A stretch of 64,000 bases of DNA, taken from assembly GCA_963682085.1 (NCBI GenBank), contig OY821614.1, positions 1,364,001 through 1,428,000 on the forward strand, given 5' to 3'. The number at the start of each line of letters is the position of its first letter. Within the stretch, counting starts at the first letter, position 1. The notes beneath the pieces are model-generated. The model did no database searches, had not been told where the DNA came from, and saw only the letters and a program-made list of their open reading frames with translations. The DNA is from Thiodubiliella sp900128405 (GTDB taxonomy: Bacteria > Pseudomonadota > Gammaproteobacteria > PS1 > Pseudothioglobaceae). Shown here piece by piece: positions 8,303 to 16,362 of the stretch. The position numbers and the translations under genes are program-made.

Positions 8303-9045
8303 ATTTATTGCAGCCTTTTATTGATATGCTTGTGGATGTTGCACCCATTGTCTTGGTGTTGTTCGGCTTTCAGGTTTTAATTCTTAGGCAAAAAATTCCA
8401 AACTTAAAAAAGGTTATTATTGGCTTTATCTTGGTGTGGATTGGACTAACGCTGTTTATCATTGGACTGGAAAAAGCACTTTTCCCAATAGGAAAAATTA
8501 TGGCAGACCAACTTACTGCTGTGTCTTTCATTGGCGAGAGTGGCAGTTGGGAAAATTATTATTGGGTGTATATTTTTGCTTTTTCCATTGGATTTTCCAC
8601 CACCATTGCCGAGCCGTCTTTATTAGCAGTGGCAATCAAAGCCAATCAAGTATCAGGAGGTTCTATTAAGATTTGGCCGTTGCGTATTGTCGTGGCAATT
8701 GGCGTTGCTGTTGGTATTTCTTTAGGTAGTTTTCGCATTGTTACTGGAATGCCGATACACTATTTCATTATTACCGGTTATGTGGTGGTGTTAATACAAA
8801 CTTATTTCACCCCCAAAGACATTATTGCCTTGGCGTATGATTCAGGGGGTGTAACCACTTCCACTGTAACTGTGCCTTTAGTTGCTGCCCTAGGTTTAGG
8901 TTTAGCGAGTACAATTGAGGGTAGAAATCCAATGATTGACGGTTTCGGGCTGATTGCTTTTGCCTCTTTATTCCCTATTATGAGTGTGCTAGCATATGCA
9001 CAAATTACCAATTTTTTAAACAGGAGAAAAAACAATGCACTTTAA
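8296..9045 (+). CDS. DUF1538 membrane protein, second subunit (UmpB-like)
   Basis: A 249-residue paralogue of the preceding protein, again polytopic, with FSTTIAEPSLL and AYDSGGVTTSTVTVPLV and the GRNPMIDGFG loop. Its GTG start lies inside the last codons of the upstream gene, so the two are translationally coupled and likely form a heteromeric transporter. It has an extra hydrophilic loop near GESGSWEN compared with the first subunit. The end of the gene overlaps the start of the PII-like gene. Confidence 0.88.
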   Translation: MVNLLQPFIDMLVDVAPIVLVLFGFQVLILRQKIPNLKKVIIGFILVWIGLTLFIIGLEKALFPIGKIMADQLTAVSFIGESGSWENYYWVYIFAFSIGFSTTIAEPSLLAVAIKANQVSGGSIKIWPLRIVVAIGVAVGISLGSFRIVTGMPIHYFIITGYVVVLIQTYFTPKDIIALAYDSGGVTTSTVTVPLVAALGLGLASTIEGRNPMIDGFGLIAFASLFPIMSVLAYAQITNFLNRRKNNAL

Positions 9046-9385
9046 ATTGATTATTGCCTTTGTTGATAACGACAAAACTGATACCATTCTAAATGCTGCA
9101 AGAGAAGAGGGGGCAACAGGCTCAACCATCATCTCTCAAGCACGAGGAGAAGGCTTAAATAATAACAAAACATTTTTAGGATTGAGTATTGACACCCCAA
9201 GGGATGTTTTATTACTACTCGTAGAGCAACATCTTTCTAGAGCAATTTTAGAAAGAATTGCCAAAGCAGGGGAATTTGACCTTGATAACCAAGAGGGAAT
9301 CGCCTTTCAAATCGATGTAGAAGATGCCATTGGCATTGCACATCAAATACAAGCATTAGAAACAACCGTGGAGGAAAAATTATGA
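9035..9385 (+). CDS. PII-like signalling protein with a short T-loop
   Basis: A 116-residue protein with a PII/GlnB-type ferredoxin-like fold: an N-terminal beta strand HFKLIIAFVDNDK, the helix DTILNAAREEGATGSTIIS, and a central ARGEG. The region where GlnB has its long T-loop with the uridylylated tyrosine is shortened to about GLNNNKTFLGLS, so it is not a canonical nitrogen-sensor PII. A strong GGAGA site precedes the ATG, which lies inside the end of the second DUF1538 gene. PII-like proteins next to transporter genes usually gate the transporter in response to a small molecule. That role is inferred here, and the ligand is unknown. Confidence 0.8.
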   Translation: MHFKLIIAFVDNDKTDTILNAAREEGATGSTIISQARGEGLNNNKTFLGLSIDTPRDVLLLLVEQHLSRAILERIAKAGEFDLDNQEGIAFQIDVEDAIGIAHQIQALETTVEEKL

Positions 9386-9780
9386 ATACCCCAATATTAG
9401 TAAAAGAAGTTATGTGGCAAGAAGTGGATATTATTGACAGCAAAAGCACTGTGCAAAATGCCTTAAATGATATGCAACACAAAAAAACCAAGATGTTAGT
9501 GGTTGATAAAGCCCATAAACATGATGAATATGGCGTGATATTGATTTCCGATATTGCCGCCAAAGTGATTGCCAAAGGGCGTGCATTAGACCGTGTTAAT
9601 GCCTATGAAATTATGACCAAACCTGCTATTTCTGTGCATCCCGATATGGATATTCGTTATTGTGCCAGATTACTCACTCGTCTTAATTTGTCTCGTTGCC
9701 CAGTATTGGACAAAGGTAAAGTTGTTGGCGTGGTCAGTTTAACCAATATTGTATTGAATGGCTTACGAGCCTTACAGTAA
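9382..9780 (+). CDS. CBS-domain-pair protein
   Basis: A 132-residue protein made almost entirely of two CBS motifs, the adenosyl-nucleotide sensing fold. The first runs from VKEVMWQEVDIID to about residue 65 and the second covers AYEIMTKPAISVHPDMD to the end. It overlaps the stop of the PII-like gene by four bases and has a GGAGG site. It is the fourth gene of the DUF1538 unit. With the PII-like protein it gives the putative antiporter two possible energy or nucleotide sensors. Confidence 0.85.
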   Translation: MNTPILVKEVMWQEVDIIDSKSTVQNALNDMQHKKTKMLVVDKAHKHDEYGVILISDIAAKVIAKGRALDRVNAYEIMTKPAISVHPDMDIRYCARLLTRLNLSRCPVLDKGKVVGVVSLTNIVLNGLRALQ

Positions 9781-9928
9781 CAAATATTAGAAGATTAGCA
9801 TATAGTAATATATTTGCACTAACTCAATATACTGTTTAAAATCTTCAACTTTAATGGGTAATTACTTTAAGGTTAAAGCAAAAAATTACCGAATTAAACA
9901 AATTATTTTATAAAAAAAAGGGGTAAAA

Positions 9929-10549
9929 ATGAAAACAATTCAATTTATTAAATGGATATTGATTATTATTGGTGCAGTGGCAACTTACTATATGCTGTCA
10001 TTTCAAATACAATACGGTGTTACCACCAAAGTCATTAGTGAAATGATTTCTCCAAAATTACATCCAGATGCAATGAAAAAAGTCTATATGCCGATGACCA
10101 ATATATTACTTGATACAAGCGACATTACCATGGCATCTATTGTGCGTGATAAAGTTGATCCTGAAATGTCAATTGAAGATATTGAAGAGGCAATGGCAGA
10201 AATCGCCATTGAGAGAAACATTAAAGATGTGGGTCAATTACCACTTTCTGAACAAGTTGAACTTCAACTTGATAAAAAGCAACGATTCTTAAAGATTTAC
10301 CAATACTGTAAGCCAACAACAGCAATGACAATGGTTGACCATTCAGATGCATTCTCTGCTTACTTACCTTGTCGTATTGCCTTGATTGAAGACCAGAAAG
10401 GTGAAAAATGGTTATATTCTTTAAATATGGACTTAATGATTTACGGCGGTGCACCACTACCACCCGAATTACTTGAATTAGCATTGGAAGTAAAAGAAAC
10501 AATGACTGCAATTCAAAAAGCAGGTGCTGGAAAAGAGGATGATGAATAA
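9929..10549 (+). CDS. Membrane-anchored DUF302-like protein
   Basis: A 206-residue protein with one N-terminal membrane helix (IQFIKWILIIIGAVATYYML). The rest is predicted to be soluble, with acidic helices and a late segment DAFSAYLPCRIALIED that resembles the PCRI signature of DUF302 proteins. A strong AAGGGG site precedes the ATG, and a good intrinsic terminator follows, so it is probably monocistronic. DUF302 proteins are common in sulfur oxidisers and have no settled function. The family call is by eye and only moderately sure. Confidence 0.55.
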   Translation: MKTIQFIKWILIIIGAVATYYMLSFQIQYGVTTKVISEMISPKLHPDAMKKVYMPMTNILLDTSDITMASIVRDKVDPEMSIEDIEEAMAEIAIERNIKDVGQLPLSEQVELQLDKKQRFLKIYQYCKPTTAMTMVDHSDAFSAYLPCRIALIEDQKGEKWLYSLNMDLMIYGGAPLPPELLELALEVKETMTAIQKAGAGKEDDE

Positions 10550-10572
10550 ATTTACAATCATTTAATTTGTAC

Positions 10573-10603
10573 CAAAAACCACTCTCCTGAGTGGTTTTTT
10601 ATT
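10573..10603 (+). terminator. Intrinsic terminator after the DUF302-like gene
   Basis: The stem AAAACCACTC / GAGTGGTTTT has a four-base loop and is followed by a T run. It closes the DUF302-like unit just before the next promoter. Confidence 0.85.
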
Positions 10604-10620
10604 GCTTAAAATAAAACCTT

Positions 10621-11583
10621 ATGAAGCCTATTTATTTTGACCTTGATTTTGGCATTACTTGTATTGACACACAGTATATGCGTCCTGATTTTGTTGCCGC
10701 TTATTTGATTGAAGACAATGGACATATTGCCTTTGTAGATACTGGCTGCTATTTATCAGTGCCAACGCTACTTGCTACACTTGATGAAAAAAATATCAAG
10801 CGAGAACAGGTGGATTATATTATTCTGACGCACATTCATCTTGACCATGCAGGAGGTGCAGGTGAACTTATTAAGCACTTGCCCAACGCTAAAGTTTATG
10901 TGCATAAATATGGAGCGAATCACTTGATTGACCCTTCTAAGCTGCGTGCTGGCGTGATTGGCGTATATGGTGAATTATTTTTTAAACAATTTTTAGGTAA
11001 TTTAATCCCAATCGCTGAAGATAAAATTATCATCGCCAAAGACAAAGATGAAATAACACTGGGAAACCGAGTTTTAAAATTTATCGATACCCCCGGACAT
11101 GCTCGCCATCATGTGTGTATTTGGGATGAGAAATCCCGTGGCATCTTCTCTGGTGATACCTTGGGTGTAAGTTATCGTGAATTTGATACCGAACAAGGTG
11201 AGTTAGTTTTTCCACCCACCACACCCATTCAATTTGACCCTGATGTTTGGAAAAATACCATTCAACAACTCATGGCATTACAGCCAAAATATGCTTATTT
11301 AACGCACTTTAATCGCATTGAATTTACCAGAAAATCTGCCGATATGCTGATTCACAATATTAACAATTTTGTTGAGATTGCCATCAAAATGCAACATCAG
11401 CCCAATCGACACAAGGCAATTAAAACAGCATTATTAGATTATTTGCTAGAAATTGCCAGCAAACACGGTGTTACCACGGAGGAAATAAAGCAGATTAAAA
11501 TTTTTAAAGGCGATTTAGAAATTTGTGCTCAAGGTTTAGGCGTTTGGCTGGACAAAGAATTTTGTGCAAATGTAAAAAATTGA
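10621..11583 (+). CDS. Metallo-beta-lactamase-fold hydrolase
   Basis: A 320-residue MBL-fold enzyme. The metal ligands are all visible: THIHLDH (HxHxDH) near residues 70-76, the histidine in DTPGHARHH, the aspartate in FSGDTLG and a late THF histidine. No signal peptide is seen, so it is cytoplasmic. The substrate cannot be read from the sequence; glyoxalase-II-like or SoxH-like thiol-ester hydrolysis are possible. There is no ribosome-binding site, and a TAAAAT box ends eight bases before the ATG, so the transcript may be leaderless. Confidence 0.85.
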   Translation: MKPIYFDLDFGITCIDTQYMRPDFVAAYLIEDNGHIAFVDTGCYLSVPTLLATLDEKNIKREQVDYIILTHIHLDHAGGAGELIKHLPNAKVYVHKYGANHLIDPSKLRAGVIGVYGELFFKQFLGNLIPIAEDKIIIAKDKDEITLGNRVLKFIDTPGHARHHVCIWDEKSRGIFSGDTLGVSYREFDTEQGELVFPPTTPIQFDPDVWKNTIQQLMALQPKYAYLTHFNRIEFTRKSADMLIHNINNFVEIAIKMQHQPNRHKAIKTALLDYLLEIASKHGVTTEEIKQIKIFKGDLEICAQGLGVWLDKEFCANVKN

Positions 11584-11621
11584 TTGACCAATTTTTAAAT
11601 AAAAATCACATAGAGGTCTTT

Positions 11622-12938
11622 TTATTTTTCCGCTTTATCTAAAACAAACTGCGTCAATAATGCCACTGGACGACCCGTTGCCCCTTTCTTAACACCACTT
11701 AGCCAAGCCGTTCCTGCAATATCAAGGTGTGCCCAGCGATATTTTTGTGTATATCTTGCTAAAAAACAAGCTGCAGTAACACTACTAGCCTCACGCCCAC
11801 CAATGTTTGCCATATCGGCAAAATTTGACTTTAATAACTCATCATATTCCTCATCTAATGGCAATTGCCACACGCCATCAAGTGCATTTTTAGAAGCACT
11901 AATAATATCATCTGCCAAATCTTGCTCATTGCTCATCAATCCAGAACGATGTTTGCCAAGTGCTATAATTACCGCCCCTGTAAGTGTCGCAACATCAATG
12001 ACCACATCAGGATTGTATTTTGCAACATAAGTTAACGCATCACACAAAATCAAACGCCCCTCAGCATCGGTATTAAGGATTTCAATGGTTTGTCCCGACA
12101 TGCTTTTGATAACATCACCCGGCTTAGAAGCGTTGTGTGCCGGCATATTTTCAACTGCTGGCACCACAATGGTTAAATTAACTTTGAGTTTCATCTCAGC
12201 CACTGCTCGCATGGTGCCAAGCACAGATGCTGCGCCACACATATCATATTTCATTTCATCCATTGCCGTACCAGGCTTTAACGAAATGCCGCCACTGTCG
12301 AAGGTTACGCCCTTGCCTACAAGCACAATCGGCTTTGTATTACCGTTGCCGTTGTAACTCAAACTGATTAACTTAGGTGGTTCAATAGAGCCCTTAGAAA
12401 CCGACAATAGCGACCCCATTCCCAATTTATCCATCTCTGCTTCTTCTAAAATTTCACAGGTTAAATCAAATGTTTTGGCCAAATTTTGTGCTGTGCTTGC
12501 CAAATAAGTTGGTGTGCAAATATTCGATGGTAAATCACCCAATGTGCGCGCTAATGCCATGCCATTTACAATGGCTAACGCCTTATCAATATCGGCTTGC
12601 TCACCATGCTCAAAGGTTATACTTTGTAAAGTATTTTCTTCAGGTGCGTTTAAATCAATTTTTTGCACTTGATAATCATTGTTCGCCATTGCTTGGGTGG
12701 TAATTTGAATAAAATCATCCACTTCAAGTGTTGGTATAAACAAATCTGTTAAACCAAACTGATTAGCCGTTTTTGCTAAAGTTATCGCCAATTCTTTTAC
12801 CGTTTTACCGTTAAGTGTTTTACCGCCAAGCCCAATTTTCAGTTTATCAACACCCTCAAACACCACTTTATTTAATGTAAGTGCCTCATCAAAAGCGACT
12901 TGAATTCCTGTAGCAGATTTATTAATTTTAAAATTCAT
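11622..12938 (-). CDS. pepA: Leucyl aminopeptidase (M17)
   Basis: A 438-residue cytosolic di-metal aminopeptidase. The active-site blocks are present: VGKGVTFDSGGISLKP with the metal-binding lysine and aspartate, MKYDMCGAA, and NTDAEGRL with the aspartate, glutamate and arginine. The N-terminal domain is shorter than in E. coli PepA (503 residues), so DNA-binding side functions may be reduced. The ATG at 12938 (MNFKINKS) is preferred to an upstream ATG at 12971. It converges with the MBL hydrolase gene. Confidence 0.93.
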   Translation of the reverse strand: MNFKINKSATGIQVAFDEALTLNKVVFEGVDKLKIGLGGKTLNGKTVKELAITLAKTANQFGLTDLFIPTLEVDDFIQITTQAMANNDYQVQKIDLNAPEENTLQSITFEHGEQADIDKALAIVNGMALARTLGDLPSNICTPTYLASTAQNLAKTFDLTCEILEEAEMDKLGMGSLLSVSKGSIEPPKLISLSYNGNGNTKPIVLVGKGVTFDSGGISLKPGTAMDEMKYDMCGAASVLGTMRAVAEMKLKVNLTIVVPAVENMPAHNASKPGDVIKSMSGQTIEILNTDAEGRLILCDALTYVAKYNPDVVIDVATLTGAVIIALGKHRSGLMSNEQDLADDIISASKNALDGVWQLPLDEEYDELLKSNFADMANIGGREASSVTAACFLARYTQKYRWAHLDIAGTAWLSGVKKGATGRPVALLTQFVLDKAEK

Positions 12939-13008
12939 TATATATTTCGACCTATTTATACTAAAATGCATGTAATTTTATCATCTATCATACTTCTGTA
13001 TAAAAACT

Positions 13009-13728
13009 ATGCTTAAAAAAATACTACTCTCTTTCGCTATTCTTAGTACTCAATCTATTGCTAACAATGACGATGTTATTAAAAATCTTTTCCCTATTTT
13101 TGGAAGCATTAACCAACAAGATGTTATTGAAACGCCCTTTAATGGCGTATATGAAATAATTTTCAATAATCCCATCAGTTCACAATTTGTTTCAGCTGAT
13201 GGCAAATACTTAATTAAAGGTGATATTATTGACCTAAAAACATTTGCTTCTTTAAAACCCAGTACTCGTGTCAAAACACTTAAACAGAATCTAATAAATG
13301 CCATTGACGACAAAGACAAAGTTATCTTTAAATCCAAAAACGAAAAATACATCATTCATGTATTTACTGATGTTGATTGTCCGTTTTGCAAAAAATTGCA
13401 TCAGCAAATGCCCGAGATGAATGCATTAGGCATTACAATAAAATATCTTGCCTCACCATTAGCGTCGCTACACCCAACTGCACAAGGAAAAATGGAAAAA
13501 ATTTGGTGTGCAAAAGACAAAGTCAAAGCAATGAACGACTATAAAAACAAAGACATTATTCCTGATGTTAAAAAATGCGACAATCCAGTTGCGCAACAAT
13601 TATTATTATCACAACGATTGGGCGTAAACGGTACACCTGCTATTTTCCTTTCTGATGGCACACATGTTCCGGGTTATATGCCAGCCAAAAAGCTCTTGCA
13701 AACCATTAAACGCGCACTTGGAAAATAA
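13009..13728 (+). CDS. dsbC: Thiol:disulfide interchange protein DsbC
   Basis: A 239-residue periplasmic disulfide isomerase. It has a signal peptide (MLKKILLSFAILSTQSIA), an N-terminal dimerisation domain, and a thioredoxin domain with the redox pair in DVDCPFCKK, so the active site is CPFC, not the common CGYC. The second, structural cysteine pair (IWC and KKC) is also conserved. A TATAAA box ends four bases before the ATG and no ribosome-binding site is seen. Its 3' end overlaps the likely start of rsmB. Confidence 0.9.
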   Translation: MLKKILLSFAILSTQSIANNDDVIKNLFPIFGSINQQDVIETPFNGVYEIIFNNPISSQFVSADGKYLIKGDIIDLKTFASLKPSTRVKTLKQNLINAIDDKDKVIFKSKNEKYIIHVFTDVDCPFCKKLHQQMPEMNALGITIKYLASPLASLHPTAQGKMEKIWCAKDKVKAMNDYKNKDIIPDVKKCDNPVAQQLLLSQRLGVNGTPAIFLSDGTHVPGYMPAKKLLQTIKRALGK

Positions 13729-14962
13729 CACCCGAACTGTTGCTTTACAAGCAATCTGCTCAGTTGTTTTAGAAAAAAAATCACTCTCTGCTTTCGTTTA
13801 CCCAGAAGAAGTAAGTGCGTTAACAAAATCTTTGGTTTTTGGCACTATTCGTTTTTACCATCAGCTTAATGACATCGTTTCTGGGTTGTTAAAACATTCA
13901 CTTAAAAAAGAAGATTTAGATATTCACTGTTTAATGTTACTCGGTGCTTATCAAATACTGCATTCTAATGTGGCAGTCCATGCCAGTATTTTTGAAACTG
14001 TCAATGTGACTAATGAGCTTAATAAATCTTGGGCAAAAAAATTAGTCAACGCTATTCTTAGGGAAATTAATCGACAAAAAAGTAAATTGCAAAAACAAAT
14101 TCATTACTCACACCCAACTTGGCTATTAAAAAAAATCAAACAATACTACCCCAATGATTTTGATCAAATATTTCAGCAAAATAATACCCAAGCACCCATG
14201 ACACTTCGCACTCATCCCGATTTTTGTGAGCAAGCCTTTGCTCATACGAATATCACGAAGGTTGCGCCACAAGCTCAAATTTTAGACAAGGCAGTTAGTG
14301 TTTACGATATTCAAGACTTTGACAAAGGCTCATGTTTTGTGCAAGATGCATCAGCACAATTAGCCGCACCACTACTAAATCCAAAAAATAACGAACTAAT
14401 CCTAGATGCTTGCTGTGCACCGGGTGGAAAAACCACCCATCTTAATGAGCTTGCACCACAATCTAAGATTGTTGCATTAGACAATAATATTGATAGACTT
14501 AAACGCGTACAAGAAAATATCGACCGATTTAATATTAAAAATATTACACTTATTCAGGGTAAGGCACAAACCCAAGACTGGTGGAACGGTAAGTTATTCG
14601 ACAAAATTTTACTTGATGCTCCCTGCTCAGCTACTGGCGTTATTCGCCGTCATCCCGACATTAAACTTCTACGAAAACCCAAAGATATTAATGCCTTAGT
14701 CACTCTACAAAAAGACATTCTAAATAATCTATGGATGTTACTTAAACCGGGTGGAACGCTACTCTACGCCACTTGTTCTATTCTAAAAAACGAAAATGAA
14801 ACTCAAATTGCACAGTTTTTACAAACTCATGATGATGCAACAGAAGAGGAAATTACCCTTGACTGGGGTTACAAGGCTACTCATGGTAAACAACAAATTC
14901 CCTGCTATGAGTTTGATGGTTTTTATTATGCTAAATTGAAAAAAATCGCCTTTAAAAAATAA
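13718..14962 (+). CDS. rsmB: 16S rRNA m5C967 methyltransferase
   Basis: About 414 residues: an N-terminal NusB-like RNA-binding domain followed by a SAM-dependent Rossmann domain. Key motifs are DACCAPGGKTTHL (SAM site), LLDAPCSATGV with the catalytic cysteine, and LLYATCSI with the second cysteine. The TTG at 13718 (LENNTRTVALQ) best fits the family N-terminus and overlaps dsbC by 11 bases; ATG codons at 13655 and 13664 would give an extra, unlikely leader. The last 95 bases recur in a degenerate copy about 790 bases downstream. Confidence 0.9.
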   Translation: MENNTRTVALQAICSVVLEKKSLSAFVYPEEVSALTKSLVFGTIRFYHQLNDIVSGLLKHSLKKEDLDIHCLMLLGAYQILHSNVAVHASIFETVNVTNELNKSWAKKLVNAILREINRQKSKLQKQIHYSHPTWLLKKIKQYYPNDFDQIFQQNNTQAPMTLRTHPDFCEQAFAHTNITKVAPQAQILDKAVSVYDIQDFDKGSCFVQDASAQLAAPLLNPKNNELILDACCAPGGKTTHLNELAPQSKIVALDNNIDRLKRVQENIDRFNIKNITLIQGKAQTQDWWNGKLFDKILLDAPCSATGVIRRHPDIKLLRKPKDINALVTLQKDILNNLWMLLKPGGTLLYATCSILKNENETQIAQFLQTHDDATEEEITLDWGYKATHGKQQIPCYEFDGFYYAKLKKIAFKK

Positions 14963-14965
14963 TGG

Positions 14966-15033
14966 CACTAAAAAATTACCAAGTGTATAAAAAGCAGATT
15001 TGTGCTGATTTTTCGTATTTATGCAAAGACCTC
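14966..15033. repeat. Truncated MITE-like repeat (one end only)
   Basis: This stretch starts just after the rsmB stop and matches the right half of the repeat at 30795-30957. Both have a TTACCAAGT...TAAAAAG block and an end TATTTATGCAAAGACCTC. The left half is missing, so it is a remnant. It marks the start of an 840-base gene-poor stretch made of mobile-element debris. Confidence 0.6.
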
Positions 15034-15114
15034 AATATAACAAAATTTTGAACAATAAAGGAAAAAGTGCAACAATGTATTCACTAATTAAAGCACTAAA
15101 AGAAAGTTGCGTCA

Positions 15115-15255
15115 ATGGTTAATATACTACGCCCCATAACTTGGTTTTTCATTGCCTCGTTGGCACTACTTATGCTGAAACGCAGTACGGTATTATTATT
15201 AGATTTTGATGGCTATTCCTCTATATTGCCCCAAAAACCTCTAACAACTTTTTAA
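15115..15255 (+). CDS. Small hypothetical membrane peptide, doubtful
   Basis: A 46-codon frame starting MVNILRPITW with one hydrophobic stretch (FFIASLALLML). There is no convincing ribosome-binding site and no recognisable family. It sits in a debris region between rsmB and insertion-sequence remnants, so it may be the front of a lost membrane protein gene or chance. Confidence 0.2.
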   Translation: MVNILRPITWFFIASLALLMLKRSTVLLLDFDGYSSILPQKPLTTF

Positions 15256-15261
15256 AATTTC

Positions 15262-15444
15262 TTATATAGCCCAATTTAAGAAGCCTTCGCCTTTTCTTAA
15301 TTTAATTTCATACTCATTTTTATATCCCAATGTTTCATAAAATCTTTGGTGATTGTAAAACTCAATATAATTACCCACATCAACGATTAACTCACCGATA
15401 GATTAGATAAATTCTGTCACATTTTGCACTTCGCCAAAAGCATT
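15262..15444 (-). pseudogene. IS3-family transposase (OrfB) remnant
   Basis: Read on the minus strand, this gives YIEFYNHQRFYETLGYK and then about 20 more residues. That is the C-terminal end of the IS3-type DDE integrase (FYN..R....LGY). An in-frame TAA interrupts it at 15403-15405 and the rest of the transposase is absent, so it is a dead fragment. Confidence 0.65.
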
Positions 15445-15532
15445 CAATTTGGTGACTAAGAAGTTAATCTAGTCATTGGCAAATCGTTGGATTGTAAAAT
15501 TACTTTGTTAAGCCTGGGAATTTGGCTTAAAT

Positions 15533-15598
15533 GAGAGCTATAATGGCTTACTAAAGCAATACTTCCCTAAAAAAATAGCTTGGAATAAAGTTGAGTAA
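15533..15598 (+). pseudogene. IS30-family transposase remnant
   Basis: The 21 codons from GAG at 15533 read ESYNGLLKQYFPKK and end in WNKVE then a stop. This resembles the E.xNGLIRQYFPK block near the catalytic glutamate of IS30-type transposases. It is too short to be active, and the upstream frame is broken. Confidence 0.5.
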
Positions 15599-15654
15599 AA
15601 AAGATACATTTAGAGCAACGGATTTAATAAATAATAGGTCTAAAAAGTTCTTGA

Positions 15655-15751
15655 GGTACAAGGATACTCATGGTAAACAACAAATTCCCTGTTATAAGTT
15701 TGATCGTTTTTATTATGCTAAATTGAAAGAATCACCTTTTAGATATAAATA
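15655..15751 (+). repeat. Duplicated 3' tail of rsmB
   Basis: This 97-base block is a close but diverged copy of 14868-14962, the end of rsmB. It keeps the reading frame (YKDTHGKQQIPCYKFD...YYAKLK) and the stop codon. It has no start and is not a gene. With the true rsmB tail it brackets the insertion-sequence debris, which suggests an insertion or recombination event that duplicated this segment. Confidence 0.85.
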
Positions 15752-15802
15752 AAGTATATAATGCTTCTTTTTTTAATAATTTTTATATAGGATAATTTAT
15801 TT

Positions 15803-16144
15803 ATGGATAATGAAAAAATTAGGAAAATTTATCAAAAAATGATAAAAATATCGAATCAATTTTTGGTAAATTGTAATTATTCCTCCATTTCTCTACTAGA
15901 AAATAACGATCCAAATATTAAGGATATTATTAAAAATTTAAACATGTTTTCAGCTATTTTAGAGAAGTTAGCTTCTGACAACAATACAGAAAACTTAGCA
16001 ATGTTAACTCAAATAAGGTATTATGCAATAACAATGACAAGCATTGCTTTGGCAATAAGTAAAAAAGATGAAGACGCATTGACTGAGGTAATTAAGCAAT
16101 TAGACAGTTTGGGTGTCGTTGATTTCCACAAACATGGGTGTTAA
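15803..16144 (+). CDS. Hypothetical protein, helical, 113 residues
   Basis: I do not recognise this protein. It is 113 residues, predicted largely helical, lysine- and asparagine-rich, without signal peptide or membrane segment, and ends HKHGC. A TAGGA site lies upstream of the ATG. A second small gene starts two bases after its stop, and a strong terminator follows both, so it forms a compact two-gene unit. It sits directly beside the rsmB-tail duplication and mobile-element remnants, so it may have been acquired. Confidence 0.6.
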   Translation: MDNEKIRKIYQKMIKISNQFLVNCNYSSISLLENNDPNIKDIIKNLNMFSAILEKLASDNNTENLAMLTQIRYYAITMTSIALAISKKDEDALTEVIKQLDSLGVVDFHKHGC

Positions 16145-16146
16145 TT

Positions 16147-16302
16147 ATGAATAAAATAGAAAAAATTTTAACTAAAGAAATCTTGTCAACTCAAGATAAG
16201 TCTATTTTAGAAAACGAACTACTGGCAATTCTTGATAGGATTGATAATTATTGGAAAAATATTTTCAACGACATCGCTAAAAATAAAAAAGAAGTGGCTT
16301 AA
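16147..16302 (+). CDS. Small hypothetical protein, 51 residues
   Basis: A 51-codon frame (MNKIEKILTKEILSTQ...NKKEVA) that starts two bases after the stop of the 113-residue gene and ends just before a terminator. It is charged and predicted helical, with no known motif. The tight spacing and shared terminator support a real second gene of the unit. A toxin-antitoxin or regulatory pair is possible but unsupported by any motif. Confidence 0.5.
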   Translation: MNKIEKILTKEILSTQDKSILENELLAILDRIDNYWKNIFNDIAKNKKEVA

Positions 16303-16308
16303 AAAATA

Positions 16309-16337
16309 AAATAGGTGCTTTAAGCACCTATTTTTTT
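16309..16337. terminator. Bidirectional intrinsic terminator
   Basis: The palindrome AATAGGTGCT / AGCACCTATT has a three-base loop, with an A run on the left and a T run on the right. It can terminate the small two-gene unit rightward and lon leftward. Confidence 0.9.
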
Positions 16338-16362
16338 ATATTGAATAAATGGGAATTAAATA

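Noticed and set aside
15262..15598. Active insertion sequence behind rsmB
   Set aside because: Only short fragments of an IS3 and an IS30 transposase are readable; one has an internal stop and the other a broken upstream frame.
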